Positions 9,401 to 15,715 of a DNA stretch of 20,698 bases are shown one piece after another. The position numbers and the translations under genes are program-made. The notes below the pieces were generated by a model. The model worked only from the letters and a program-made list of their open reading frames with translations. It searched no databases and had not been told where the DNA came from. Position 1 is the first letter of the stretch. Each line of letters opens with the position of its first letter. This DNA comes from Intoshia linei (taxonomy: Eukaryota; Orthonectida; Rhopaluridae). The stretch spans positions 1 to 20,698 of the forward strand of contig LWCA01000675.1 of NCBI GenBank assembly GCA_001642005.1, written 5' to 3'.

Positions 9401-10005
9401 AATTAAATTAATATTTTCAAGATACTGTCGTCGAAACAAAATCAGGAAATAATTTACACACTAGCTACCCTAAAAGGATTCAAAAAATTTTTCCAAAATT
9501 ATGAATTTTATAAAACATTCATTTCAGTCATCTGTCTAAAAATTTTCAATAAAGATAGATACATAAATCAAATTTGATTTAAAAATTTAAATAATTCGTC
9601 ATTCGTCACAGATCAATGATTTTATCGAACATATAATATTTATATATACCAAAAAAGACATACACATATCCCAATAAACATTTCCCAAGCAAACCAACGC
9701 TCTTTGTTGTTCTAGTTGATTTTTAGCTTTAATAGAAATACTATAATATTTTTTCAAATGTGGTACTGCATCATAAGGTCTATCTAAATTGATAAGTGTT
9801 TCGCCAATACGCCGACAGGCTATTGCGCGTTCTAACTGATAAGATTCATCTAGTTTATCGCACAACATTAATTCTTCTGTGTGCTCTTCTAAAGCTTCCT
9901 CATGTCGATTCAACTTACTCAATAGAGATCCAATTACATTACAAGTATTTGCAGCTTCCTTGAAATTTTTTTTAATTACATGCATTTTTTTATCTTTGTT
10001 TAAAA
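1757..10005 (-). CDS. TONSL: Tonsoku-like protein (TONSL), partial gene, eight exons
   Basis: Spliced minus-strand gene assembled from exons 10005-9664, 8327-8148, 7827-7656, 7112-6938, 6879-6457, 5937-5570, about 4499-4313 and 3490-1757. All splice phases match and together give about 1190 codons. Domain order is that of TONSL: TPR repeats (about residues 1-500), ankyrin repeats (about 590-700), a Ser/Asn-rich linker, a ubiquitin-like domain (about 948-1025) and leucine-rich repeats from about 1100. Known TONSL forms a complex with MMS22L, reads histone H4 unmethylated at K20 on new chromatin through its ankyrin domain, and promotes RAD51 loading at stalled forks in the nucleus. Human TONSL is about 1378 residues, so roughly 180 C-terminal LRR residues and a short N-terminal exon are missing from view. 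Introns range from 58 bp to over 1.3 kb and hold a tRNA gene and transposon remnants. No disabling change was seen. Confidence 0.93.
4313..4499 (-). CDS. TONSL: TONSL exon: linker and first ankyrin repeat
   Basis: An open frame with KFNVKRNEKGETSLHVA and VKSLVES precedes donor GTAATA at 4312. It matches the first human TONSL ankyrin repeat (KWNRRNDMGETLLHRAC), and the next exon continues directly with GHPVNV. The acceptor is ambiguous. CAG at 4502-4500 fits the phase of the previous exon. A nicer polypyrimidine-like TTTAG at 4508-4507 would be out of phase, and an AG near 4488 would also fit. The left edge is therefore uncertain by about 15 bases. Confidence 0.8.
4687..5302 (+). mobile_element. 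Non-autonomous hAT-like element in a TONSL intron
   Basis: The right end reads CAAAAGGTTGAGAGCCACTA, the typical inverted hAT end (TAGTGGCTCTCAACC...), preceded by GGGGCCGCGAAATG. The left end, near TGGTTTATCAACC then GCGGCCGC and GGGGGCCGCG, is a weak mirror of it. The inner part (4876-5140) matches 16687-16900, so this is a family with at least two copies here. No clear 8-bp target duplication was found and there is no coding capacity. Confidence 0.5.
5570..5937 (-). CDS. TONSL: TONSL exon: last TPR and acidic/Ser-Asn linker
   Basis: The acceptor TATAG is at 5939-5938 (phase 0). It encodes YLNCIECSLL and AIQLMKSCFEWA, matching human TWLNIALSREEA and LLAPCFQKALSCA, then a polar segment rich in Ser, Asn, Glu and Asp that leads toward the ankyrin domain. 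The last codons before donor GTAAAC at 5569 (phase 2) read EVAGYRT. An internal donor GTAGCA a few codons earlier is possible but does not fit the next exon's phase. Confidence 0.85.
6076..6318. mobile_element. Short MITE with CAGG-type inverted ends in a TONSL intron
   Basis: The left end CAGGGTCGTGGAGAG and the inverse of the right end, CAGGACCATGTAGAG, agree at 11 of 15 positions. Both ends are followed inside by AGTAGGCC / GGCTTGGGTC-like GC blocks that stand out from the AT-rich surroundings. The 243-bp size and the ends suggest a hAT-like miniature element. A target-site duplication could not be recognised, so it is old or its class is different. Confidence 0.45.
6457..6879 (-). CDS. 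TONSL: TONSL exon: two to three TPR repeats
   Basis: This phase-0 exon encodes 141 residues. The acceptor TTTAG is at 6881-6880 and the donor AAG|GTAAAA is at 6456. It contains SLGLYKIAVFYYSKMMDIAE and NYAAALKFYQKMLNME, clear TPR helices equivalent to human AGDFPRAAEAYQKQLRFAE and DHHGAVRHYEEELRL. Reading continues openly past the donor to 6376, but that tail is intron and lacks homology. Confidence 0.9.
6938..7112 (-). CDS. TONSL: TONSL exon: TPR region
   Basis: The acceptor TTTTAG is at 7114-7113, and one base completes a Lys codon from the preceding exon. It encodes 58 residues including REDAFRVLTLQINLL and EKYDEALSKTNESIKIV, a TPR hairpin equivalent to human [23 protein letters not shown]. 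Donor GTAATT at 6937, phase 0. The following intron is only 58 bp. Confidence 0.85.
7222..7244. repeat. Perfect 11-bp-arm palindrome
   Basis: GTTCACTTAGA and TCTAAGTGAAC are exact reverse complements separated by one base. The palindrome lies in a TONSL intron just left of the minisatellite block and is not present in the related 12.8 kb copy. Confidence 0.8.
7256..7485 (+). repeat. Minisatellite plus hairpin block, copy 1
   Basis: Repeats of ATTGGTAAAA...GGTTTTTTC(C/T)(T)CATAAG are followed by CACCCCTAGGAGTGACAGTCACCCCATGAGAAGCACTG. The same order is found at 12740-13046. The right part contains near-palindromic GTGAC/GTCAC hairpins and ends with GAGAAGCACTG, which could itself be a transposon terminus. 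Confidence 0.65.
7656..7827 (-). CDS. TONSL: TONSL exon: TPR region
   Basis: The acceptor CAG is at 7830-7828, phase matched. The C-terminal half reads as a TPR helix pair (KLGLIHNE, AIKCFDDAYNMAK), matching the YNLGTIHW and AMRCLEGAREC region of human TONSL. The first third is more divergent and the acceptor there is less certain. The donor is the weak GTTTAT at 7655, the only one that gives the right phase (2). Confidence 0.75.
8148..8327 (-). CDS. TONSL: TONSL exon: TPR region
   Basis: The acceptor AG is at 8329-8328, and its first two bases complete a Tyr codon with the preceding exon, giving the D-M-Y seen in the family as D-I-Y. Motifs include LSEKYHQKSFKL and SRFYQNLG, which correspond to AFEKSLAI and TRLYLNLG in the human protein. 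Donor GTAACT is at 8147, phase 1. There is no internal ATG start; the exon is purely internal. Confidence 0.85.
8677..8830 (+). mobile_element. Possible pogo/Tc1-like remnant
   Basis: TA-CAGTCCGACCCCGCTTTGTGGCAAACCTCGCTGTGAAGC resembles the ends of pogo-like elements, where a TA target is followed by CAGT and reiterated ACCTCGNT units. A second CCCCGCTTTTGTAGCAA at about 8803 is in direct, not inverted, orientation. This therefore looks like a rearranged remnant in the TONSL intron. The minus-strand 64-codon open frame here is not a gene. Confidence 0.35.
9314..9386 (+). tRNA. tRNA-Ala (anticodon AGC)
   Basis: The 73-nt cloverleaf has acceptor stem GGGGAAC paired with GTTCTCC (one G-T), then TA, D arm GCTC/GAGT with GG in the loop, anticodon stem CTCCG/CGGAG and loop TTAGCAC (AGC). 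Variable AGGTA, T stem CCGGG/CCCGG with loop ATCAATG, and discriminator A follow. It is a nuclear eukaryotic tRNA-Ala type and needs no CCA in the genome. The internal A box (TAGCTCACATGG) and B box (GGGATCAATGCCC) are present. Slight oddities are a G-T at the last D-stem pair and C at position 15. It lies antisense inside a TONSL intron. It is probably functional, but a pseudogene or SINE head cannot be excluded. Confidence 0.9.
9387..9394 (+). terminator. RNA polymerase III T-run terminator of tRNA-Ala
   Basis: Eight consecutive T residues start directly after the discriminator base. This is the normal Pol III stop and argues for an intact tRNA gene rather than a SINE body. Confidence 0.85.
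9664..10005 (-). CDS. TONSL: TONSL exon: N-terminal TPR repeats
   Basis: The acceptor AG is at 10007-10006, followed by an open frame beginning LNKDKK, then motifs EAANTCNVIGSLL, HEEALEEHTEEL and ACRRIGETLINL. These align over the first 100 residues with human TONSL (LSKAKAK, EEAALCHQLGELL, YAEALEQHWQEL, AHRKIGERLAEM). An ATG at 9985 is in frame, but the homology continues upstream of it, so the real start is probably in a short exon further up. The donor GTATGT at 9663 leaves phase 1. The reading frame beyond the donor (to 9599) is intron. Confidence 0.9.
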
Positions 10006-11097
10006 CTAAATGGTATAACTAAATATTTAAAAACATAAATCCAAAATAATAATACATGTATACAAAATGTATTACAATTAATAATTTTAAACAGACAATA
10101 CAATTTTCATTTCAATGTTTCAATGTATAAGCAGAATTTCAAATATCACAAAATTTTGTAGTGATATTACATAATAATAATCATTAATTTTAGAATTAAA
10201 AAAAAAATTTAAGTTTTATTTAAATTTAGTTAAGTTCCAATACGTTATAAGTTAACTTATCATAAGTCTTATAACGTCATGTCTAAAATCTTTAATCACG
10301 GTTAATGGGTCATAAGATGTACATAAAGTTGAGATACGACCCATAGGAAATAGATAGTATATTTGATCATTTACGTGTATAAAGAAATAAAAATATTTGA
10401 AATAATAAACCTTCCAAATTTTTATTTATTTTTCTAAGATTCATTATTGATCAAACCAATCAAGTTAAATAATAATATATGTATCGATTCGAATAATTAA
10501 TTGTATAAAATAAAATCGCGCGATCATTTTAAAAATTATTGGCATGACAATAATTATAATCTTAAATTGAGGTTCAATTTATTTACATGCCATATTTATT
10601 TTTTTTTATATCTAAAATGCCTGTTATATTTTATTATATTCAGATTTCAGAGTTTAAAAATTAAAGGAAAATGAATTTTAACCATCGAAAATACTACATT
10701 GCAGTGTAAAAAATTAAAAACCCATAAATGCATAAATCTAAGATATCATACAATTCAGTTTGGATGGTTTTACTACTCTCTAATTCATTAAATTTTTAAA
10801 TATTCCACGCATCATTGCATCCATAATAAAGTTAAAAAAGTGATAATCATGTTAAAAAAGATTGTCGCACAAATTGATACTTTTTTCCAAGCATTTAACT
10901 TAATATTAGTGGTATTTATATGTTCATAATTGTTACTACAGAGTCCACCGATGGTCAGTCTACGGAGATAGTGAATCGTGGAATTTTTAATTTACACATT
11001 AATGAGAATCTAAACATTTACAAAATTTTCATATAATTAATTGATTCATATTTTTGACCCATTCAAAATCAAACATGAATTTATTTTATAAATTTTA
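10006..11097. promoter_or_regulatory. Shared 5' region between divergent TONSL and tetraspanin genes
   Basis: About 1.1 kb separates the first recognised exon of each gene, which are transcribed away from each other. The short first coding exon of TONSL (phase 1 end) and the 5' exon(s) of the tetraspanin should lie here or nearby, but neither could be identified from sequence alone. The stretch is AT-rich and shows no open frame of note, no clear TATA/Inr pair and no repeat. Confidence 0.35.
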
Positions 11098-11302
11098 GAT
11101 AATTTCGTTTTCTTTGACAGTATTGCTAATAATAATAACAACGAGAAGGAGATTTTTAATTGATGCTACCATTTCCACAGTGTTTACAATTGGATTTGTT
11201 CTTACGTTTTTATTTTTGCTGTCTGTATTTGTAATATCTATATGCGGTTATGCTTTAAAAAAAACCAAAATTAATCTAACCATTGTAATTTTGAATGTGA
11301 AA
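11098..11302 (+). CDS. Tetraspanin exon: N-terminus and TM1 (edges uncertain)
   Basis: The frame contains RRRF followed by a long hydrophobic run (STVFTIGFVLTFLFLLSVFV), as expected for the cytoplasmic start and TM1. Two acceptors are possible, TTTTAG just before 11099 or ACAG before 11121. The donor may be GTATGT at 11303, or GTAAGG at 11337 if the frame extends. The start codon is probably further upstream. Confidence 0.5.
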
Positions 11303-14300
11303 GTATGTAGTTACTTAATCACTGCATTACCAAGTTGTAAGGATGTTTTTGTTGTTGAAATTTAAATTACTTTTTTTATTTGTTAATTGAATTGTCTTAA
11401 TTGTATGATATTGATATTGATTAGCAGTAATTCATATACAAACCTGGTAAGTGCATTTATTTCCAATTTATTTAAAGATTTAAGTACACATACATTAAAT
11501 ATTGAAAATGTGTATATATTAATTTTAATTTTAATCTTTTTAGTACATAATTGTCAACTCGGTATTGTTTTTGTTTTTGCTTGGCATATGTATTATTTGC
11601 AACGTTTATTATATTCAGGTAAAAAATTATTTTTTCTACTTAAATTATTTTAAATCTTATACGTAGATTAATGATTTGGCCGTTGAAAAATTACAAGATT
11701 CAATTAAATTGTATTATGGAATAAATTTCGAAAATAGATACAATCGATATGTTACGAGAATAATTGATGAAATGCAATACAGAGTAATTTTTGTATAATA
11801 CAATAGAATACAGTTTATGGGGATGGGAAGGTTTTTAAGGGAATGGTTTTGTAATGTGTATGAACAAATAGTCTTAGAAATTAAAAAAACATAATTTCAA
11901 AGTTAATTCTAAGAAAATTGCACTGTCACTGTCAAAACGCAAATTAATCATCATTTAAAAAATTTAAAAAAAATAAAAACATAAATAAACGATCATAGAA
12001 TTTTATTTACCCAGCAAATCGTTTTTTCCAGTTAATTTATATTAAAAATTCAATTTCAGAAATTGTTAATCAAAAGAAATTTTATTATGTATTTTTTCCG
12101 CCTCTGCAAAGTTAACTAGTTACTGTATAAAGTATTTTAAAAAAAATCTATATTCTATAAAACATTTTAGTTACATTGTTGTGGTGCTAGAAGTGAAGGA
12201 GGTTGGATGGACTATCGTGAAAGCAAATGGTTTAAATATTATGGAGCTAATGATAATAATTTGTATATAAATAGACCTTACAGAAGTAATTTATTTAACA
12301 AGATATTCAGTGGGCGAACATTCAGTTGAGCGATATTCATCTGGAAGATGTATTGTGAGAGCAGGGGTGCACAACGTGCGGGCTTGAGAGCCTTTATGTG
12401 CGGCCGTGGGCAATACATCTGATCATAATGGAATATATCATTTTACTTCAAATTGAAAAGTTAAAAGTGTGATTTTATTCAAGGTCTATTTAAAATATTT
12501 TAATCAAAAAGTTACATTCTTGACTTTTCCCCAGTTTCTCAAATGTTAGCGAAGAGCACACAAAATCAAGGCAGTCATTGATATTTTTTTTTAACTATTA
12601 TAACTATTAACTTTTATTTTATTAATATTTACATATTTTTTTTATGACTTCCACTCTAATGTATCAACAAATCGGTTTTTAATGGAACATTTTTCGGTGG
12701 TCCAATTATTATTAATTATTTACCGAAAAATTAATGATTAATGTTTTTTCAAAAAAATATTAGTAAAAGGAGATTTTTCAAATTTTTTTAAAATCAGGTT
12801 TTTTCTTATGAAATCAGTCAGAAGAATTATTGATCTAAAAATTTGGTAAAATGGGATTTTTCATAAAAATATTGGTAAAAGAGATTTTTTCCTTAAGGGT
12901 TGGTAAAAGTTTGGTTTTTTCTCATAAGATTATATTAAATTGGATGATTCAATGAAATATGTTGAAAATTGTATATTAGCCTACAATCATATAAATTTTC
13001 GTATTCACCCCTTGGGGTGACCAGTCACCCCCATGAGAAGCACTGCATTAATTCTACTATTGTTATTTATTCCGATTCAGATAAATGACAAATGTGGTGT
13101 TAATTTATACGAGTGAATTAAAGATTTATTTAATTGAAAATTATTAATTAAAACTTGCTGATATTTAAATTTAAAGAAAACTATTTTATAAGACCTAAAA
13201 TTTAGGCCCAGAGTAAACTTTCTCAATGTCGAAGTAAATTTTGTGCGGCCGTTATATCAATGAGAAAATTAGTATTGTGGATGAAGTTGTGGAAAGGTTG
13301 TGCACCCCTGTGTTAGAGCGACATAATCATATTATTAATTTTTTTACCAAATTTTTAAGATTATGAAGATTATTTTTCGACCATAATTTTATGTGCTTTG
13401 TTAAGGGAATATTTTTAACATTTCAAGGTATCTTCAAAATCTTTAAAAAATGGGTAAAAAAAATCCCCTTAAAAACCCAAATTTTGGACACAAAATTATC
13501 TTGAAATTCTTTAAAAATTAGGTGAAAAAATTTTCCCTAAAGCAACCCACCAAAAATTTCTTTAAAAAATCAATTTTAAATTGTAAATTGTAAATTTACA
13601 AATTATAAAAAATTTATATAATTAAGTAAATGAGTCTATTGGTCATTGAAACATACATATGTTATATATATTCATAACCACTGACTTAGTAGTTTGAAAT
13701 AATTTGAATATTTAGTTGATGAAAATTATGTTTATGTGCCATCAACCTGTTGCAGTATTGATCCACTTTTTCGTTATATTGATAAAAAAATGTGTCAAAC
13801 ATTACAAATCGCACCACCTGGATCACCTACAGGTAATATACTCATTTTTTATAAAGTATTATATTTATGGACATGTTTGATTATTATTTTCGTAATCCCA
13901 TTTAAATTGTCAATAATCAATCATCAAATCATATTTTTTTTTAATTCCTAAATAAAATCAAAATGTCATACATGCATAATATCCATTATTATTGTGTTGT
14001 ATTTATAAAATACATGAATATTTTAGGTGGCATGAATCCTGCATTAAATAACATGGTTTATTTACATTTATACATAAGTTAATTCAATTTTCAGGGATGT
14101 GTTGAAGCAACGTATGAATTTATGAGTAAATACAATTACGTTTTTCTTATCTTGACTATAATGTTTTTGATATATTTGGTACATTTTAACCTGTTATATT
14201 ATCACTATTATAACTTAAATATATTGTACCATATAATACAGATGTCGGCAACCTGCGGCGGTTTTATGAAAAATATTGGTGTTAAGAACGACTAGTATAT

Positions 14301-15695
14301 ATTGCATATACAACTAATACATACTTGATTCTTACTTATATAATATGCTACGCAATATTTGTGTGTGTGTGTTCCTTTTTATTTCAACAACTACCAGTCT
14401 TAGAATTTTATAAAGTCCACATTTCAATTACAGTTGTTTCCGGGGTGTTAGAAAAATAAATCTCCCCCAAACTCACATCTTACCGGTCAAAACCACAATT
14501 GTTTTTTTTTTTTAAAATCATAAACATTACCATAAATTTAAGTTTAAAAAAATTATATCTTCACGGCCAAAACCACAAATTACCCTTCTTTTTTAATGAA
14601 AACCGCCCTAGAATTTCAAAAAATTTACAGGTAGTACATTTGTATCCTGTTAACACACATAAAAAATTTCAATTTGAATAAGTGACGACTTCAAGGTCAA
14701 AAAAGCATTTTAGTATTCATATATTTTTTTTTCCGAAATAATTTATTTAAACAAAAAATGTGAAATAATTAACTGTCCAAAAATTAAAAAAAAAATTATT
14801 CTGATAGAGCTTATTCCAGTTGATATAAATACAAAATTTCAACCCCAGAAATCTATACATTCCCGGTGAAAAATAATTTTTAATATATTATCAACCAATA
14901 TTTTTCAAATATTTCAATTAAAATAAAAATTGAAAATGTTAATATTGATCCTACAATTTCAAAAAAAATGTGCATTGAACGTCTATACATTTCCAATACA
15001 GAAATATGGGTGAAAATCTATATAATTCATTCCTTCAGAATTTTTTCAACATGAATTTATTTTTTTGGTATAATAAAAATGTGCCCTCAGCAGAGCTAGG
15101 TGCTGTTGGTACGTAGTACATAACAGTCAACCTTGTATAAATATAAACAGCTCGAGACAAAATTTTTAATATTAAAAAATGTTAAGAAGCTTTAATTTAC
15201 AATGTTAATGAATAAATTTACTACATTAGTACAGGGATTTTAACACTTTTTTCACGACGCACCGGTACTAAATTATAAAATTTATCTCGGCCATTAAAGC
15301 CAAATTTCTAGGCAATCATAAAAAAAATTGATAAAAACGTAATGAATTGACTTCTAATTAGTAAAAATGGTTTACGAACCAGTACTGGTCCGCGGACCGA
15401 CATTTGGGAAGCGCTGGTGTAGATAATAAAAATGTTCTGTTTATACATTGTTGTATTAATAAGTTGACAGGCTTTTGAGACAAGTAGATAGCAATTTTTT
15501 GTTCACTTTAGAAAATAACCAAATATCTATAAAAGGGTACCGACCATGATATAAACCAATTATTAATAATAATTTAATTGTTTTAAGCTGATAGAAATTT
15601 CAATGGGATTAATTCTACGAATTTATTATGATTATGATAGAGAACCTTTGATACAAAGGCAACCGGAATATAAAAAAGAAGAATATAGTCTGTGA
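11098..15695 (+). CDS. Tetraspanin, peripherin/RDS-ROM1-like, spliced
   Basis: Exons recognised are TM1 (about 11098-11302), TM3 (11544-11618), 11667-11783, 12171-12285, 13716-13832, 14027-14055, 14095-14178 and 15588-15695 with the stop at 15693. All junctions from TM3 onward are phase-consistent. Tetraspanins are four-pass membrane proteins that organise membrane microdomains. Here the large loop carries HCCGARSEGGWMDY (CCG motif), VPSTCC and a later GC, the layout of peripherin-2/ROM1 (KCCGNNGFRDW, VPFSCC, RGC). TM4 is VFLILTIMFLIYLLIEISMG, followed by a short tail ending EEYSL. The gene is intact where readable. The TM2 part (11303-11446) could not be placed in one consistent spliced frame. 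Its role in this animal is unknown. Confidence 0.85.
11544..11618 (+). CDS. Tetraspanin exon: TM3
   Basis: This phase-0 exon of 25 codons has acceptor TTTTTAG and donor CAG|GTAAAA. It reads IVNSVLFLFLLGICIICNVY, a membrane helix. The longer open frame that overlaps it in another phase (11387-11653) is a shadow, because only this frame joins the next exon. The following intron is just 48 bp. Confidence 0.75.
11667..11783 (+). CDS. Tetraspanin exon: start of the large extracellular loop
   Basis: This phase-0 exon of 39 codons (acceptor ACGTAG, donor AGA|GTAATT) reads INDLAVEKLQDSIKLYYG, then RYVTRIIDEMQYR. It aligns with peripherin SLENTLGQGLKNGMKYY and the helix leading to the CCG motif. Confidence 0.8.
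12171..12285 (+). CDS. Tetraspanin exon: CCG motif of the large loop
   Basis: The acceptor is ATTTTAG at 12164-12170. It begins LHCCGARSEGGWMDYRESKW, carrying the diagnostic CCG motif and the aromatic D-Y/W pattern of the peripherin/RDS group. Donor GTAATT at 12286 leaves phase 1. Reading past the donor soon meets a stop. Confidence 0.9.
12362..13310 (+). mobile_element. Non-autonomous hAT element, 949 bp, in a tetraspanin intron
   Basis: The left end CAGGGGTGCACAAC and right end GTTGTGCACCCCTG are exact 14-bp inverted repeats. Flanking 8-bp target duplications are TGTGAGAG (12354-12361) and TGTTAGAG (13311-13318), 7 of 8 identical. GTGCGGCC blocks lie just inside both ends. There is no transposase frame. 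It contains the minisatellite/hairpin block 12740-13046. Confidence 0.85.
12740..13046 (+). repeat. Minisatellite plus hairpin block, copy 2
   Basis: AATATT(A/G)GTAAAAG(G)AGATTTTT units alternate with GGTTTTTTCTTATGA / GGTTTTTTCTCATAAG units. They are followed by CACCCCTTGGGGTGACCAGTCACCCCCATGAGAAGCACTG. GGGGTGAC-CA-GTCACCCC is a perfect 8-bp-arm hairpin. It is the same block as 7256-7485. Confidence 0.7.
13716..13832 (+). CDS. Tetraspanin exon: second cysteine cluster of the large loop
   Basis: The acceptor ATTTAG is at 13710-13715, phase 1. It encodes DENYVYVPSTCCSIDP and KKMCQTL, matching the VPFSCCNP and PCIQ cysteines of peripherin that pair with the CCG motif. Donor ACAG|GTAATA at 13833, phase 1. 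Confidence 0.9.
14027..14055 (+). CDS. Tetraspanin 29-nt micro-exon
   Basis: The exon lies between acceptor ATTTTAG (14020-14026) and donor ATG|GTTTAT (14056) and reads GMNPALNNM. It is required to change phase from 1 to 0, because joining 13832 directly to 14095 gives an immediate stop. The intron after it would be only 39 bp. This is an inference from phase and weak donor strength. Confidence 0.55.
14095..14178 (+). CDS. Tetraspanin exon: last loop cysteine and first half of TM4
   Basis: This phase-0 exon of 28 codons (acceptor TTTTCAG, donor TTG|GTACAT) starts GCVEATYEF, equivalent to RGCRAALLSY in peripherin, and runs into the hydrophobic VFLILTIMFLIYL. Confidence 0.85.
14325..14715 (+). 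repeat. Dispersed repeat, right copy of the inverted pair
   Basis: Reverse-complement match to bases 1-450, lying in the last tetraspanin intron. It includes a (TG)n run, TCTTAGAATTTTATAAAG and AAGTGACGACTTCAAGGTC. The match stops at about 14715, exactly where the window edge cuts the other copy, so the true outer end is unknown. Confidence 0.75.
15232..15416. mobile_element. Possible short hAT-like element
   Basis: The right part has the paired palindromes CCAGTACTGG and GGTCCGCGGACC followed by GGGAAGCGCTG. The left part, CAGGGATTTTAACAC then CGACGCACCGGTAC, is a poor mirror (about 8 of 15 bases at the tip). No convincing target duplication. It lies in the last tetraspanin intron. Confidence 0.3.
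15588..15695 (+). CDS. Tetraspanin last exon: end of TM4 and cytoplasmic tail
   Basis: After acceptor TTTTAAG, 35 codons read LIEISMGLILRIYYDYD, then a charged tail ending KKEEYSL and TGA. The tail is much shorter than in vertebrate peripherin-2. Confidence 0.85.
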   Translation: MIEISMGLILRIYYDYDREPLIQRQPEYKKEEYSL

Positions 15696-15709
15696 TGTAG
15701 TCATTTATA

Positions 15710-15715
15710 AATAAA
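15710..15715 (+). promoter_or_regulatory. Poly(A) signal AATAAA of the tetraspanin gene
   Basis: AATAAA lies 15 bases after the stop codon, implying a very short 3' UTR. The hexamer is also frequent by chance in AT-rich DNA. Confidence 0.5.

Noticed and set aside
11387-11653. 88-codon hydrophobic plus-strand frame as a separate membrane protein
   Set aside because: The hydrophobic part is a shadow of the TM3 exon; only the other frame joins the downstream tetraspanin exons in phase.
7222-13046. CRISPR-like or satellite array interpretation of the repeated blocks
   Set aside because: Units are diverged, AT-rich and not separated by unique spacers of constant size, and the DNA is eukaryotic.
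14360-14372. TG microsatellite as a separate feature
   Set aside because: Short and part of the dispersed repeat.
14499-14681. 60-codon plus-strand open frame
   Set aside because: Inside the right copy of the dispersed inverted repeat; no homology.
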